From the NCBI RefSeq assembly GCF_900108085.1, contig NZ_FNVR01000002.1:1-64000 (forward strand): 64,000 bases of DNA, given 5' to 3'. Below are positions 1 through 8,748 of this stretch, piece after piece (positions within the stretch are counted from its first letter, which is position 1; the number at the start of each line of letters is the position of its first letter). The stretch is from Algoriphagus boritolerans DSM 17298 = JCM 18970. Lineage in GTDB: Bacteria; Bacteroidota; Bacteroidia; Cytophagales; Cyclobacteriaceae. The notes beneath the pieces were generated by a model that worked only from the letters and a program-made list of their open reading frames with translations, ran no database searches and had not been told where the DNA came from. Made by a program: the position numbers and the translations under genes.

Positions 1-2070
1 TTCAGTGGACTGACACCTGGTGATTACATTGTGACAGCAAAATTTGTTGAAGGTGAGTGCATCAGCGAGGGAACTCCTGCAACGGTGAACCCACAGCCGG
101 TAACGCCATTGGCACCGGAAGCGACTGTGACCCAACCGACCTGTGATATTGAAACAGGAACGATCACGGTAACAGCGATTGACGGTGTGACTTACTCCAT
201 CAACGGAATAGACTATCAGGAATCAAACATCTTCACAGAGGTTGAGCCAGGAACATACAACGTGACAGTTCAGTCTGAGGCAGGATGTGTGAGTGCGGGA
301 ACATCGGTAACGGTGAACCCACAGCCGGAAACCCCGGTAGCCCCGATTGCTGAAGTGACCCAGCCGACATGCGAAGTAGCAACAGGCACAATCACGGTAA
401 CACCGATTGAAGGGGTGACTTACTCGATAGACGGACAGACTTACCAACCTTCAAATGTATTTGCAGGAGTAGCGCCGGGAACCTATACGGTGACAGTACA
501 ATCGGGAGCTGGTTGCATCAGCACAGGCACCCCGGTTACAGTGAATCCACAGCCGGTTACGCCGACAGCACCGCAAAGCGGAGGAGATCAGGTGGCCTGT
601 TCTTTGGAAGAGGTGGTTCTTACAGCTACGGCGAGTGCAGGAGAAGGATTTGAGGTGGTATGGTACGATGCACCAAGCGGAGGATCGGTAGTTGAAGATC
701 CTAGCTTATCGGAAGAAGGCAGCATTACTTACTATGCAGCTGCGGTGAACGAAGCGGCAGGCTGTGAGAGTGCGGAACGAACACCGGTAACCTTGACAAT
801 CAACCGCTGCACGATAGAAATTGAGAAGACGGCGGACAAATCAACGATAAGCGGAATTGGTGAAGTAATCACCTATACTCTTACGGTGACCAACACAGGC
901 GATGCAAGCTTGACCAATGTTACAGTAACAGATCCATTGACAGGATTTGAGGAAACGGTAGACGTTCTTGAGGCAGGCGAATCAGTGAGCTTCGAGACCG
1001 AATACACGGTGACTCAGGAAGACCTGGACAAGGAAGGAGTATTGAACGTGGCTACGGTTACGGCACAGACGCCATCGGAAGAAGAGATTGGGGATGAGGA
1101 TGAGGTATCGGTAGGCGTTGGAGCGAATGAGATCATCGCCAATGACGACGACTTCGGGTCCTACTTCCTGAGCTACGGCGGTCTGATCGGCAATATTCTG
1201 GACAATGACTTGCTGAAGGGCGAGCGTCCTGATCCGGCAGATGTGGACTTTGAATTCACGGAATTGGACGGCATCATCGGTTTGTTGATCAACGACAACG
1301 GAGAGTTGAGCCTGATTCCTCAGGTGAATGAAATCAGAGACTACACACTGAGATATGTACTCAGAGAAGTGGTGAATCCATCCAACAACGACGATGCGCT
1401 GGTATTCTTCAGGATACTGAATGACCAGGCGGATCTGCGGATAACCAAGGAAGCGCTGCAGGAGGAAGTGTTCGAAGGCGATCTGTTTGACTATGAGCTG
1501 GTGGTGAGCAACGTCGGGGAGACCGATGCGACCAACGTGGTGGTAACGGATAACATTCCTGCGGGAGTGACCTACCAGAGCTACACGGTGACTTCGAACA
1601 CGAGCGGATCGACGGTGACTGCGACCGTGAGCGGCAACAATGTAAGTTTTGCCATACCGTTCCTCGGAGCGGGCGAGTCGGTGACGATCCAGATTCGAGT
1701 GAAGGCAGGTGCAGCGGGCAGAGTGGTAAACACAGCGATAGTAGGTTCGGATCAGGACGAGCTGACCCCTGATGACAACGAGGATTCCGACGAGACGGAG
1801 ATCGAGCCGTTCAGGATTCCGAATGTGATCACGCCGAACGGAGACGGCAGAAACGATGTATTCGAGATACAGGGGCTTGGCAAGTATGCGAGCAACAGCA
1901 TCACGATCTTCAACCGGTACGGAGACCACGTCCTTGAGCGTGCGAACTACGGCAACGACTGGGATGCACCCGGTCAGGTAGCGGGTACTTACTTCTACGT
2001 GCTTCGTGTGACGAGCGCACAGGGTGATACCACAGAGTTCAAGGGATGGATTCAGGTAATCAAAGAATAA
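1..2070 (+). CDS. T9SS type B surface adhesin with SprB-like and DUF11 repeats (5' partial)
   Basis: The reading frame is open from the first base of the window, so the gene starts upstream; the GTG at 31 is only an internal codon. Seen in order: about two and a half SprB-like repeats of roughly 78 residues (each with a TQPTC..TGTITVT..GVTYSI..GTY.VTVQS pattern, residues ~1-185), an Ig-like module with paired cysteines, a DUF11 type repeat ([22 protein letters not shown]), a linker, a second DUF11 repeat, and a C-terminal gliding-motility-associated domain starting [18 protein letters not shown] and ending in KGWIQVIKE. That last domain is the type B sorting signal of the type IX secretion system. 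The product is inferred to be a secreted or surface-attached adhesin. The PorP/SprF-like gene begins about 105 bases downstream; such partners usually pair with type B cargo, so the two probably work together. Confidence 0.9.
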   Translation, partial: FSGLTPGDYIVTAKFVEGECISEGTPATVNPQPVTPLAPEATVTQPTCDIETGTITVTAIDGVTYSINGIDYQESNIFTEVEPGTYNVTVQSEAGCVSAGTSVTVNPQPETPVAPIAEVTQPTCEVATGTITVTPIEGVTYSIDGQTYQPSNVFAGVAPGTYTVTVQSGAGCISTGTPVTVNPQPVTPTAPQSGGDQVACSLEEVVLTATASAGEGFEVVWYDAPSGGSVVEDPSLSEEGSITYYAAAVNEAAGCESAERTPVTLTINRCTIEIEKTADKSTISGIGEVITYTLTVTNTGDASLTNVTVTDPLTGFEETVDVLEAGESVSFETEYTVTQEDLDKEGVLNVATVTAQTPSEEEIGDEDEVSVGVGANEIIANDDDFGSYFLSYGGLIGNILDNDLLKGERPDPADVDFEFTELDGIIGLLINDNGELSLIPQVNEIRDYTLRYVLREVVNPSNNDDALVFFRILNDQADLRITKEALQEEVFEGDLFDYELVVSNVGETDATNVVVTDNIPAGVTYQSYTVTSNTSGSTVTATVSGNNVSFAIPFLGAGESVTIQIRVKAGAAGRVVNTAIVGSDQDELTPDDNEDSDETEIEPFRIPNVITPNGDGRNDVFEIQGLGKYASNSITIFNRYGDHVLERANYGNDWDAPGQVAGTYFYVLRVTSAQGDTTEFKGWIQVIKE

Positions 2071-2081
2071 CGATAAGAGCC

Positions 2082-2142
2082 ATGAAATCGAGCATGATCA
2101 AAATGTTAGGCCCAGAGGTGATCAGCAAGGCTGCGAGATTCC
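2082..2142 (+). promoter_or_regulatory. Two-part leader motif, copy 1 (ATGAAATCGAG ... TGCGAGATTC)
   Basis: ATGAAATCGAGCATGA begins at 2082 and TGCGAGATTCC at 2132, 50 bases later. Both lie between the adhesin stop and the signal-peptide ATG of the PorP-like gene. The same two words recur at 3152/3234 and 24139/24190, always before a signal-peptide-bearing outer-membrane gene. The second word is read in a different frame each time, so conservation is at nucleotide level. The role is unknown. Confidence 0.5.
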
Positions 2143-2174
2143 AGGTGGCTGTTGGAAAAGCAAAACACAAGCAC

Positions 2175-3149
2175 ATGAAAACGACTTTTAAAATCATAGG
2201 AATGACCTTTCTGGTGGCCATGCTGGCCACCGGAGGGACTTTTGGGCAGCAGCTCCCACAGTTTAGCCAGTATATCTTCAACGGATTGCACATCAATCCG
2301 GGGTATGCGGGGTACAAGGGCGAGCCCTACATCCAGTCTACGTACCGAAGTCAGTGGATGGATTTTCCGGGAGCCCCGGAGACCTTCACGGTGACAGCGG
2401 ACCTGAGTGCCAACGAAGGGACGATGGGTTTCGGGGTATCGTTGATGAGTGACAACCTGGGTCCTGCCCGGACGACCTCCGGTCTGTTGACTTATGCTTA
2501 CCGGATTCAGGTGGGCAGAGAGAGTTTTCTGGGGATGGGCGCGAGTGTAGGCGTGTCTGAGTACATGATAGACGGAGCGATGTTTGATCCCAACGATCAG
2601 GGCGACGGACAGATTCCTCAGGGCAGAGTGAACATGTTCACACCGAACCTGAATTCGGGTTTGTTTTTCAACAGCAGGAAGTTCTATGCGGGCTTTAGTG
2701 TGTACAATATGATCGGTAAGAAGGCTCTGGAGAAAGAAGACATGGCCCTGGCGTATCACGACTTTCACTACTACCTGACAGCGGGCGCGATGGTGACCCT
2801 TTCGGACAACGTGGGCTTCAAGCCGAGCTTTCTGATCAAGCAGGTGAAGGGAGCTCCTACCAACTACGATATTAACGGGATGTTCCTGTTTTTCGAGCGG
2901 CTGTGGCTTGGGGCATCTTACCGATCCAACGTCAACATCTGGGCGGATGCGCTGGACGAGAATTTATCGAACCGCAACGCGGTGGCGGCCATTATTGAGG
3001 TATTCGCCACGGACCGGTTGAGAATAGGGTATGCGTATGACAAGAACCTGAACGTACTGAATGATTACAGACACAATTCGCACGAGTTGTCGGTAGGGTT
3101 CTACATGATACCTCGGACAGCAGTTATGAAAAACCAAAGATGGTTCTGA
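2175..3149 (+). CDS. PorP/SprF family type IX secretion outer-membrane protein
   Basis: A protein of 324 residues with a signal peptide (MKTTFKIIGMTFLVAMLATG..FGQQ) followed at once by the family hallmark LPQFSQYIFNGLHINPGYAGYKG. The rest is alternating hydrophobic strand pattern typical of an outer-membrane beta-barrel, ending in a run like LSVGFYM. An in-frame ATG lies 43 codons upstream (2046), but it overlaps the adhesin and precedes the signal peptide, so 2175 is the better start. The family (PorP of Porphyromonas, SprF of Flavobacterium) helps export or anchor particular type B CTD cargo. Its position directly between a type B adhesin and an OmpA protein is the standard arrangement for a cargo-specific partner; the exact partner is inferred. 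Confidence 0.92.
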   Translation: MKTTFKIIGMTFLVAMLATGGTFGQQLPQFSQYIFNGLHINPGYAGYKGEPYIQSTYRSQWMDFPGAPETFTVTADLSANEGTMGFGVSLMSDNLGPARTTSGLLTYAYRIQVGRESFLGMGASVGVSEYMIDGAMFDPNDQGDGQIPQGRVNMFTPNLNSGLFFNSRKFYAGFSVYNMIGKKALEKEDMALAYHDFHYYLTAGAMVTLSDNVGFKPSFLIKQVKGAPTNYDINGMFLFFERLWLGASYRSNVNIWADALDENLSNRNAVAAIIEVFATDRLRIGYAYDKNLNVLNDYRHNSHELSVGFYMIPRTAVMKNQRWF

Positions 3150-3151
3150 TT

Positions 3152-3243
3152 ATGAAATCGAGTCAACATGAGCAAGACAGACCCGATATCATGGGTATAA
3201 AAGGAAAGGTTCTTTTGGATACGGCTTTTGGTATGCGAGATTC
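3152..3243 (+). promoter_or_regulatory. Two-part leader motif, copy 2
   Basis: ATGAAATCGAG starts at 3152, right after the PorP-like stop, and TGCGAGATTC at 3234, 82 bases apart. It is followed by a small inverted pair TCCCGA / TCGGGA (about 3242-3261). See copies at 2082 and 24139. Confidence 0.45.
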
Positions 3244-3298
3244 TCCCGAAGAAAAATCGGGACAGGCTATGTGGCCAATAAAAATCAACAGAAATCAC

Positions 3299-5704
3299 AT
3301 GAAAAAGACATTGACGATACTCGGGGTTACGGCCGGCATATTTTTGGGTTCTTTGGGAGAAGTAGCGGCCCAGAAGACGAAGGTTCGCTATGCGGACCAG
3401 CAGATGGAGCTGATGAATTACCAGCATGCGCTGGATATGTACAAGGAAGCGTATGCCAAAAAGCCCAACATAGAGACAGCCCGGAAGACGGCGCTGGCCC
3501 AGGACAAGATTCGGGACTACAACCAGGCGTACACCTGGTGGAAGACCGTAGTGGGGTATGAGGAAGCGACGGGAGAAGATTATGTCCGGTTGCTGCAGAC
3601 GGGGATTCTGACGGGCAATTTTGAAGAGGCCCAGAGCCTTGCCCAGGCGAAAGGTCTGACGGCAGACAGTCTGGGAGTTTCTCCGGGATCGATCCCCCCG
3701 AGCGCACGTAAGTTGAAGCTGGCAGGGATGGAAGAGCTGAACAGTACCGAATCGGACTTTTCGATGATCGAGGACGGGGCGGGCAACAAGTATTTTGTCT
3801 CGGACAGAGGGGGGAGCTATCCTACTCCGATGCCGAGTATACGAATAGACGGGCGCAACAAGATATTCAGTGCGGAGAAGAGTGACTTTACGGACCGGGG
3901 CTATTTTTCGGTGTACCGACAGGACAAGGCAGGGGACATTACCCGTGTGGTGTCGAATGTGCCCAATACGATGTACCTATCGGATCCGAGTTATGCAGCA
4001 TCGCAGAATCTGTTGTTTTATTCGGTGACCCGATCGATCACCAAGGTGAAGAAGAACCGGAACATCATGGTCCAGCCGGAGATCTATTACAGCAAAGTGG
4101 ATCCTGACGGAAACCTGGAAGGGTTTACGGCTTTCCCGTACAACGATTCACTCGGGTATGCGGTGATGCATCCCTATGTGGACGAGCAGGCAAAGCGGCT
4201 TTACTTCAGTTCGGACAATCAAGATCCGGCATGGGGAGGACAGGGCGGCTACGACCTATACTACTCAGAATATGATGAGAACATGGTGTTCAGTACACCG
4301 GTGAACCTTGGTCCGGAGGTGAACACAGCGGGTGACGAGACCCATCCTTTCAGAAAGGATAACAAGTTTTACTTTTCATCCACGGGTCACAATGGCCTGG
4401 GAGGGATGGATATTTTTGAAGCAAGCTATACACCGACAGCATTCAGCGGCACCCGGAACATGGGGACTCCGATCAACTCGCTTGCCGATGATTTTGGGTA
4501 TCGGGAAGACAAGGACCGGACAGTCTACCTGTCTTCGAACCGGGAAGGGGGCATGGGTCTGGATGACATTTACATGGCCAAGGAGATGTACAAGCAGTTC
4601 CTGGCCAGGGTACTGGACTGCAACGGGGAGATCATCACCGAGAGCTACCTGGCCACCTTCCGGGATAAGACCCAGGGGATCATGGTGCCTACTGCCCGGA
4701 ACGGCAAAGGAGAGCTGACGGCCCAACTGGAGCCGGAGAGTGACTTTGGGATTACGATCACCAAGCCGGGATACTTCCCATTGACAGACGAGAGCATTAC
4801 CACCAAAGGCTTTGCCGGGGATACGGTAAAAAGAGAATACAAGCTGGTACCGATTCCGTATCAGTTGCCGGTCCATGTGGATATTGTGTACTACGACCTG
4901 GACAAGTTTATGATCCGAAAGGATGCGATGCCGGCCCTGGACAAGCTGGCCGATCTGATGCAGAAGTACAGCTTCCTGGATCTGCTGGTAGCCTCGCATA
5001 CGGACTCCCGAGCGAGTGACGAGTACAACATCGTACTGTCCAACAACCGGGCAAAGGCGGTGACCGAATATTTGGGAGCAAAAGGAATTGACTCTGACCG
5101 GGTAAGGTTGGAGTGGTTTGGGGAGAGCCAGCTGGTCAACGACTGCGGCAACGGCAAACCGTGTGCGGAAGATAACCACCAGCTGAACAGAAGATCGGAG
5201 TTGGTGCTGGAAGCCTTCCCGGACCCGACCAAGGAGTATGATATCCCACAGGAATTGAAGGATATGGACTTCTGCGAGCCGGAGGATATCTTCGAGAAGA
5301 TCCAGGAAGAGATCAACGACATACCGACGATCTACTTTGACTTTGACAAGTCGATGCTCAGATCGGTGCACAAGAGCGAGCTGGAGCGTACGGCGATCAT
5401 GCTGAAGCGGATGCCGAACCTGATGCTGTACATCGAGGGTCATACCGATCAGCGTGGAGACGAGGCCTACAACCAGAAGCTGTCCGAGCGCAGAGCGCAG
5501 ACGGTGAAAGACTACCTGAAGAACCGGGGAGTGGAAGACAACAGACTGGAGTCGCAGTGGTTTGGCAAGACCAAGCCGATCCACAACTGTGATGAGGTGA
5601 CCTGCACCCCGGCGATGCACCAGCTGAACCGCAGGACAGAACTCCGAGTGGGCAAGTCCTCCTATGGCTACACCGGCAGACAGAAAAAAGTCGATACCAT
5701 GTAG
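3299..5704 (+). CDS. OmpA family protein with TPR, PD40-like propeller and two OmpA domains
   Basis: A protein of 801 residues. The start at 3299 gives a clean signal peptide (MKKTLTILGVTAGIFLGSLGEVAAQ); the frame is open upstream but reads only the leader motif. In order: a short TPR region (~30-120), WD40/PD40-like beta-propeller repeats with SDNQDPAWGGQGGYDLYYSE and SSTGHNGLGGMDIFEA (~150-420), a carboxypeptidase-regulatory-like beta domain (~430-510), and two OmpA-C domains at ~525-640 and ~678-790. Both OmpA domains keep the peptidoglycan-binding pattern (HTDSRASDEYN..LSNNRAKAV and HTDQRGDEAYN..LSERRAQTV). The layout resembles PorE-like proteins that tie the type IX machinery to peptidoglycan, except that PorE has a single OmpA domain. 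It is the last gene of the adhesin operon and is followed by a terminator. It probably anchors the PorP-like protein and adhesin to the cell wall. Confidence 0.9.
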   Translation: MKKTLTILGVTAGIFLGSLGEVAAQKTKVRYADQQMELMNYQHALDMYKEAYAKKPNIETARKTALAQDKIRDYNQAYTWWKTVVGYEEATGEDYVRLLQTGILTGNFEEAQSLAQAKGLTADSLGVSPGSIPPSARKLKLAGMEELNSTESDFSMIEDGAGNKYFVSDRGGSYPTPMPSIRIDGRNKIFSAEKSDFTDRGYFSVYRQDKAGDITRVVSNVPNTMYLSDPSYAASQNLLFYSVTRSITKVKKNRNIMVQPEIYYSKVDPDGNLEGFTAFPYNDSLGYAVMHPYVDEQAKRLYFSSDNQDPAWGGQGGYDLYYSEYDENMVFSTPVNLGPEVNTAGDETHPFRKDNKFYFSSTGHNGLGGMDIFEASYTPTAFSGTRNMGTPINSLADDFGYREDKDRTVYLSSNREGGMGLDDIYMAKEMYKQFLARVLDCNGEIITESYLATFRDKTQGIMVPTARNGKGELTAQLEPESDFGITITKPGYFPLTDESITTKGFAGDTVKREYKLVPIPYQLPVHVDIVYYDLDKFMIRKDAMPALDKLADLMQKYSFLDLLVASHTDSRASDEYNIVLSNNRAKAVTEYLGAKGIDSDRVRLEWFGESQLVNDCGNGKPCAEDNHQLNRRSELVLEAFPDPTKEYDIPQELKDMDFCEPEDIFEKIQEEINDIPTIYFDFDKSMLRSVHKSELERTAIMLKRMPNLMLYIEGHTDQRGDEAYNQKLSERRAQTVKDYLKNRGVEDNRLESQWFGKTKPIHNCDEVTCTPAMHQLNRRTELRVGKSSYGYTGRQKKVDTM

Positions 5705-5731
5705 TAAGTGATTGATAAGTTTAATCTAAAG

Positions 5732-5757
5732 ACCTCCAGATTTCTGGGGGTTTTTTT
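5732..5757 (+). terminator. Rho-independent terminator after the adhesin operon
   Basis: The stem CCTCCAG / CTGGGGG closes a loop of four bases and is followed by seven T. It lies 28 bases after the OmpA-family stop. Confidence 0.8.
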
Positions 5758-5804
5758 GTTTGATAAAGCCCTAAATCATAATTAGGTTGATAAACTTCAA
5801 AAAA

Positions 5805-6169
5805 ATGAAATATAATTTACTGGGCCTATTGACGCTGCTATGCAGCATTTGCTTAGCCCAAGGAAACTTTGATCCGAAAAAATTCGGCTATATTCTGGTT
5901 TGGCAGGATGAGTTTAACGAACCAGGAAAAGTAGATTCGTCAAAATGGAGTGGACCGAGAGGGCGATCAAATTGTACCTTGACGATCAGTTGCTGAATGA
6001 GGTTGATTTGTCTGAAACACTCAATCCGGATGGATTTAACCCGTTTCGCCAGCCCCATTATTTGCTATTAAATCTGGCAATAGGGGGTAATGGAGGCGAT
6101 CCAAGTGCCAGTATTTTCCCAGGGGAATACTTGGTGGATTATGTGCGGGTCTATCAGAAAGAGAAATGA
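5805..6169 (+). pseudogene. GH16 family beta-glucanase, internally deleted and frameshifted
   Basis: The N-terminal part has a signal peptide (MKYNLLGLLTLLCSICLAQG) and the first strand of a GH16 domain (YILVWQDEFNEPGKVDSSKWS). At about 5945-5965 the reading frame changes and continues with the C-terminal third of the same family: EWTERAIKLYLDDQ, then LNLAIGGNGGDPS, then a typical GH16 ending LVDYVRVYQ. The whole middle, including the catalytic E-x-D-x-x-E strand, is absent: the product would be about 120 residues instead of 250 or more. The junction reads TGGAGTGGAC, which can be both the end of SSKWS and the start of EWTE, so a deletion between short repeats is likely. It cannot be an active enzyme. 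A sequencing or assembly fault is the alternative. Confidence 0.85.
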
Positions 6170-6215
6170 AAAACTTTCTTTTCCGAATATTAACTAATTC
6201 CCATTGATTTGGCTG

Positions 6216-6256
6216 GAAGACCGTAGACCGAAGACAGGGGAAGCATAGTGGTCAAC
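6216..6256. repeat. Decayed intergenic repeat of the GACCGTAGACC type
   Basis: The words GACCGTAGACCGAAGAC and GTGGTCAACAG resemble the repeated-word elements at 10506-10712 and 34644-34668. No gene overlaps it. Confidence 0.4.
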
Positions 6257-6339
6257 AGAAAATCCCCTCACTTTCAGAATTATTCTTTTACTGAAAGAGT
6301 TTTGAGAAATAAAAGTTGGAAATTAAGCGCCTTCTCTGC

Positions 6340-7071
6340 CTAATCAAAAGTTTTAGAGCTATCCGCAATTAGGGCGTTGAGTTCTCCCAATTCCTTTTCA
6401 CTCAAATCCCGCCATTTTCCCACAGGGATATCTAGATGAATGTTCATAATCCGGATACGCTTAAGCTGCTTGACCGTGTAGCCCAGAAACTCACACATTC
6501 GGCGAATCTGCCGGTTGAGTCCTTGCGTAAGAATGATCCGGAATTTAAATCGGCTGATCAATTCGACTTTGCAAAGATCCGTTACAGTCCCGAGAATTGG
6601 GATTCCACTCGACATTTTTCGAACAAAATTCGCGTCTATGGGTCGGTCTACCGCCACAATGTATTCCTTCTCATGGTTGTTTTTGGACCGGAGAATCTTG
6701 TTGACGAGATCCCCTTCGCTAGTCAATAGAATTAACCCTTCGCTGTCCTTATCCAATCTACCGATTGGAAATATGCGCTCCGGATGCCCAATGAAATCGA
6801 TGATGTTGTTCTTTTCACCTATGACATCTGTCGTCGATACTATGCCGACAGGTTTGTAGAAAGCGATGTAGGTGTGGATAGTTTTAGGTTTTCCCACCAA
6901 TTCTCCATCCACACGAACTTCATCCTGAGGAAAAACTTTGGTTCCTAATTCTGGAAGTCTTCCATTGATGGTGATTCTGTTTTCTTCCAGAAACTTATCC
7001 GCGGCTCTACGTGAGCAAAATCCGACTTCGCTGAGGTACTTATTGATTCGTATGGATTTTTCCTGGAGCAT
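6340..7071 (-). CDS. rluF: 23S rRNA pseudouridine synthase, RluF/RluB type
   Basis: A protein of 243 residues starting MLQEKSIRINKYLSEVGFCSRRAADKFL. An N-terminal S4 RNA-binding domain (~5-65) is followed by the RsuA-type catalytic domain with the motif GRLDKDSEGLILLT near residue 107; the aspartate is the catalytic nucleophile. QGLNRQIRRMCEFLGYTVKQLKRIRI further on is typical of the RluF branch, which modifies U2604 of 23S rRNA (position inferred from family). An earlier in-frame ATG at 7119 would encode the hairpin at 7082-7116, so 7071 is preferred. The M23 peptidase gene lies upstream on the same strand, separated by a terminator-like hairpin. Confidence 0.9.
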   Translation of the reverse strand: MLQEKSIRINKYLSEVGFCSRRAADKFLEENRITINGRLPELGTKVFPQDEVRVDGELVGKPKTIHTYIAFYKPVGIVSTTDVIGEKNNIIDFIGHPERIFPIGRLDKDSEGLILLTSEGDLVNKILRSKNNHEKEYIVAVDRPIDANFVRKMSSGIPILGTVTDLCKVELISRFKFRIILTQGLNRQIRRMCEFLGYTVKQLKRIRIMNIHLDIPVGKWRDLSEKELGELNALIADSSKTFD

Positions 7072-7081
7072 AAACGCAAAA

Positions 7082-7116
7082 GTGGATTTGATCGAAATGT
7101 AACCGATCAAATCCAC
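7082..7116 (-). terminator. 13-bp perfect hairpin between the M23 peptidase gene and rluF
   Basis: GTGGATTTGATCG and CGATCAAATCCAC pair perfectly around a nine-base loop. On the minus strand they are followed by TTTTGCGTTT and then, ten bases after the stem, by the rluF ATG. It reads as an intrinsic terminator of the peptidase gene. The closeness to the rluF start leaves room for attenuation or a leaderless rluF transcript. Confidence 0.65.
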
Positions 7117-7151
7117 CATTGGGATACTTTAATCGAATAAACTGAAAAATT

Positions 7152-8456
7152 CTATTGTTCAGCTGTCTGAGTTTGGTTTGGCATTTCAGCTACCAACTTC
7201 TTTTCTCCTGTTGTACTGATTTCAGCCAGCAATCGGAGGGATTCATCTCTTTTAGCATTGAAGGAGGATATGTTTGCTTCCAATACAGGCTCAGAAGGTG
7301 GAATTTTTTCTTTCAGCCAGTCTTCCTGTTTTCCGTTTTTCCAAAATCTAAAACACAAATGAGGACCTGTAGCCAATCCCGTGCTTCCTACATAGCCAAT
7401 CACTTGTCCCTGACTTACCCGAGTCCCGGCTTTAATGCCTTTTCCGATTTTGGACATGTGAAGGTATTGGGTAGTGTAGGTACCGTTATGTTTGATTTTC
7501 ACATAATTCCCATTTGCAGCACTGTATCTGGCCTCTACCACGGTGCCGTCACCGACCGTTCGGATTTCAGTTCCGGTTTTAGCCGCGTAGTCTGTTCCAA
7601 GATGGGGTTTGTATCTTTTCTGAACGGGATGGAAACGTTTTAGATTGTATTTTGAACTGATCCTTGTGTATTTGAGTGGGTCTCTGAGAAATGCTTTTTT
7701 GAAGCTGTTTCCGTGCTGATCAAAAAATGAAACCTGACCATTTTGCTCGAAAGGTATCGCGTGAAAAGGCTGACCCATGTGTTCGAAATAAGCCAATTGT
7801 ACCTCTGAAACGCTGACCACCTGGTCATCGATGATTTTTTCTTCAAAGACAACTTTAAAAAGGTCTCCTTTTTGTAAGCGTTGAAAATCCACGGACCAAC
7901 CATATAAGTCGGCAAACTGATCAATGATCTCAGGAGAAATCCCCTGCTTGACCATGTCTACATAAAGCGAGGTCTCAATTACACCTCCGATTTCACGCTT
8001 CCTTACGATCGCTGGCTTTTCCGCTTTATAAATCTCCATGGAATCGAGATTGAAGACGACATACTCAGCAGGATTGGGTTCGTAGATGAAAAATTGTGCC
8101 TGGGGTGAGTCAGCGGACTGGAGGATCGTGAATTTTTTATTGGCTGAAATCCAGCGGACATCGAAAACTTCTTTGGACTTTTTGGCGATTTCGTCGATAA
8201 TTTGATAGGGAACATTGAAGGGCGTCAGGATTGAACCTAAAGTTTGGTTTTTACTGACTGTTCCTTCCACTATACTCAGGCCCGTGACATTGATTCCGTA
8301 AAGAAAGACCTGTTTTTCCTGTTCGATTCCGGTACTGTCTACGGCAACGATGACTTCTTCCTTTATCGGGCTTGAGTTGAGGTTGCCGAATTGGACCATA
8401 GCGCCGACTCCCAGCGTAAGAATAAGAGCCGCTATACCAATCCTTTTGTTGTTCAT
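7152..8456 (-). CDS. M23 family metallopeptidase (cell-wall hydrolase)
   Basis: A protein of 434 residues with an N-terminal membrane anchor or signal (RIGIAALILTLGVGAMVQFG), a long N-terminal region (~40-275) like that of murein DD-endopeptidases of the MepM/NlpD kind, and a C-terminal LytM/M23 domain (~280-385). HLGTDYAA supplies the first zinc ligands (H and D) and YLHMSKI the middle histidine. The last motif, normally GPHLHFE, is GPHLCFRFWKNG here, so the second histidine of H-x-H is a cysteine. Some related proteins of Bacteroidota are thought to share this variant; whether it is active cannot be told. The likely role is cutting peptidoglycan cross-links during growth or division. Confidence 0.85.
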   Translation of the reverse strand: MNNKRIGIAALILTLGVGAMVQFGNLNSSPIKEEVIVAVDSTGIEQEKQVFLYGINVTGLSIVEGTVSKNQTLGSILTPFNVPYQIIDEIAKKSKEVFDVRWISANKKFTILQSADSPQAQFFIYEPNPAEYVVFNLDSMEIYKAEKPAIVRKREIGGVIETSLYVDMVKQGISPEIIDQFADLYGWSVDFQRLQKGDLFKVVFEEKIIDDQVVSVSEVQLAYFEHMGQPFHAIPFEQNGQVSFFDQHGNSFKKAFLRDPLKYTRISSKYNLKRFHPVQKRYKPHLGTDYAAKTGTEIRTVGDGTVVEARYSAANGNYVKIKHNGTYTTQYLHMSKIGKGIKAGTRVSQGQVIGYVGSTGLATGPHLCFRFWKNGKQEDWLKEKIPPSEPVLEANISSFNAKRDESLRLLAEISTTGEKKLVAEMPNQTQTAEQ

Positions 8457-8715
8457 TAATCGCTGATTTATAAAGGGGTGAAAAGAATTATGGACTAAAG
8501 AAAGAATTTCAAGACTTTAATCCAAACGGGAAGGCCCCGTTTCCGTATAAAACGCCAATTTTCATGCCGCAATGTTGCAAAAAGTAAAAGAAAAGTAAAA
8601 AAGTCTGTTTATAACTTTTTAAATTTTTTCGAAGAAAACACGACATTTTAGAATCAAATTCTACCTTTTGTTGCGAATCTTCAAAAAAGGAATGCTGATC
8701 TCTGCATCAATTATT

Positions 8716-8723
8716 TATCTTTG
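8716..8723 (+). promoter_or_regulatory. Candidate -7 promoter element of aspS
   Basis: TATCTTTG matches the Bacteroidota -7 consensus TAnnTTTG and lies 26 bases before the aspS ATG. No clear TTG was found at the expected -33 distance. The rest of the 292-base gap (8457-8748) shows no gene. Confidence 0.5.
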
Positions 8724-8748
8724 ATCTCCCAAAAATCAAGGAATCGAA

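Noticed and set aside
982-1929. Long open frame of 315 codons on the minus strand
   Set aside because: It is the mirror of the adhesin gene; its composition follows from the codon bias of the plus-strand DUF11 repeats and it has no domain or start signal.
4376-5620. Open frame of 414 codons on the minus strand
   Set aside because: Antisense of the two OmpA domains in GC-rich sequence; no recognised motif.
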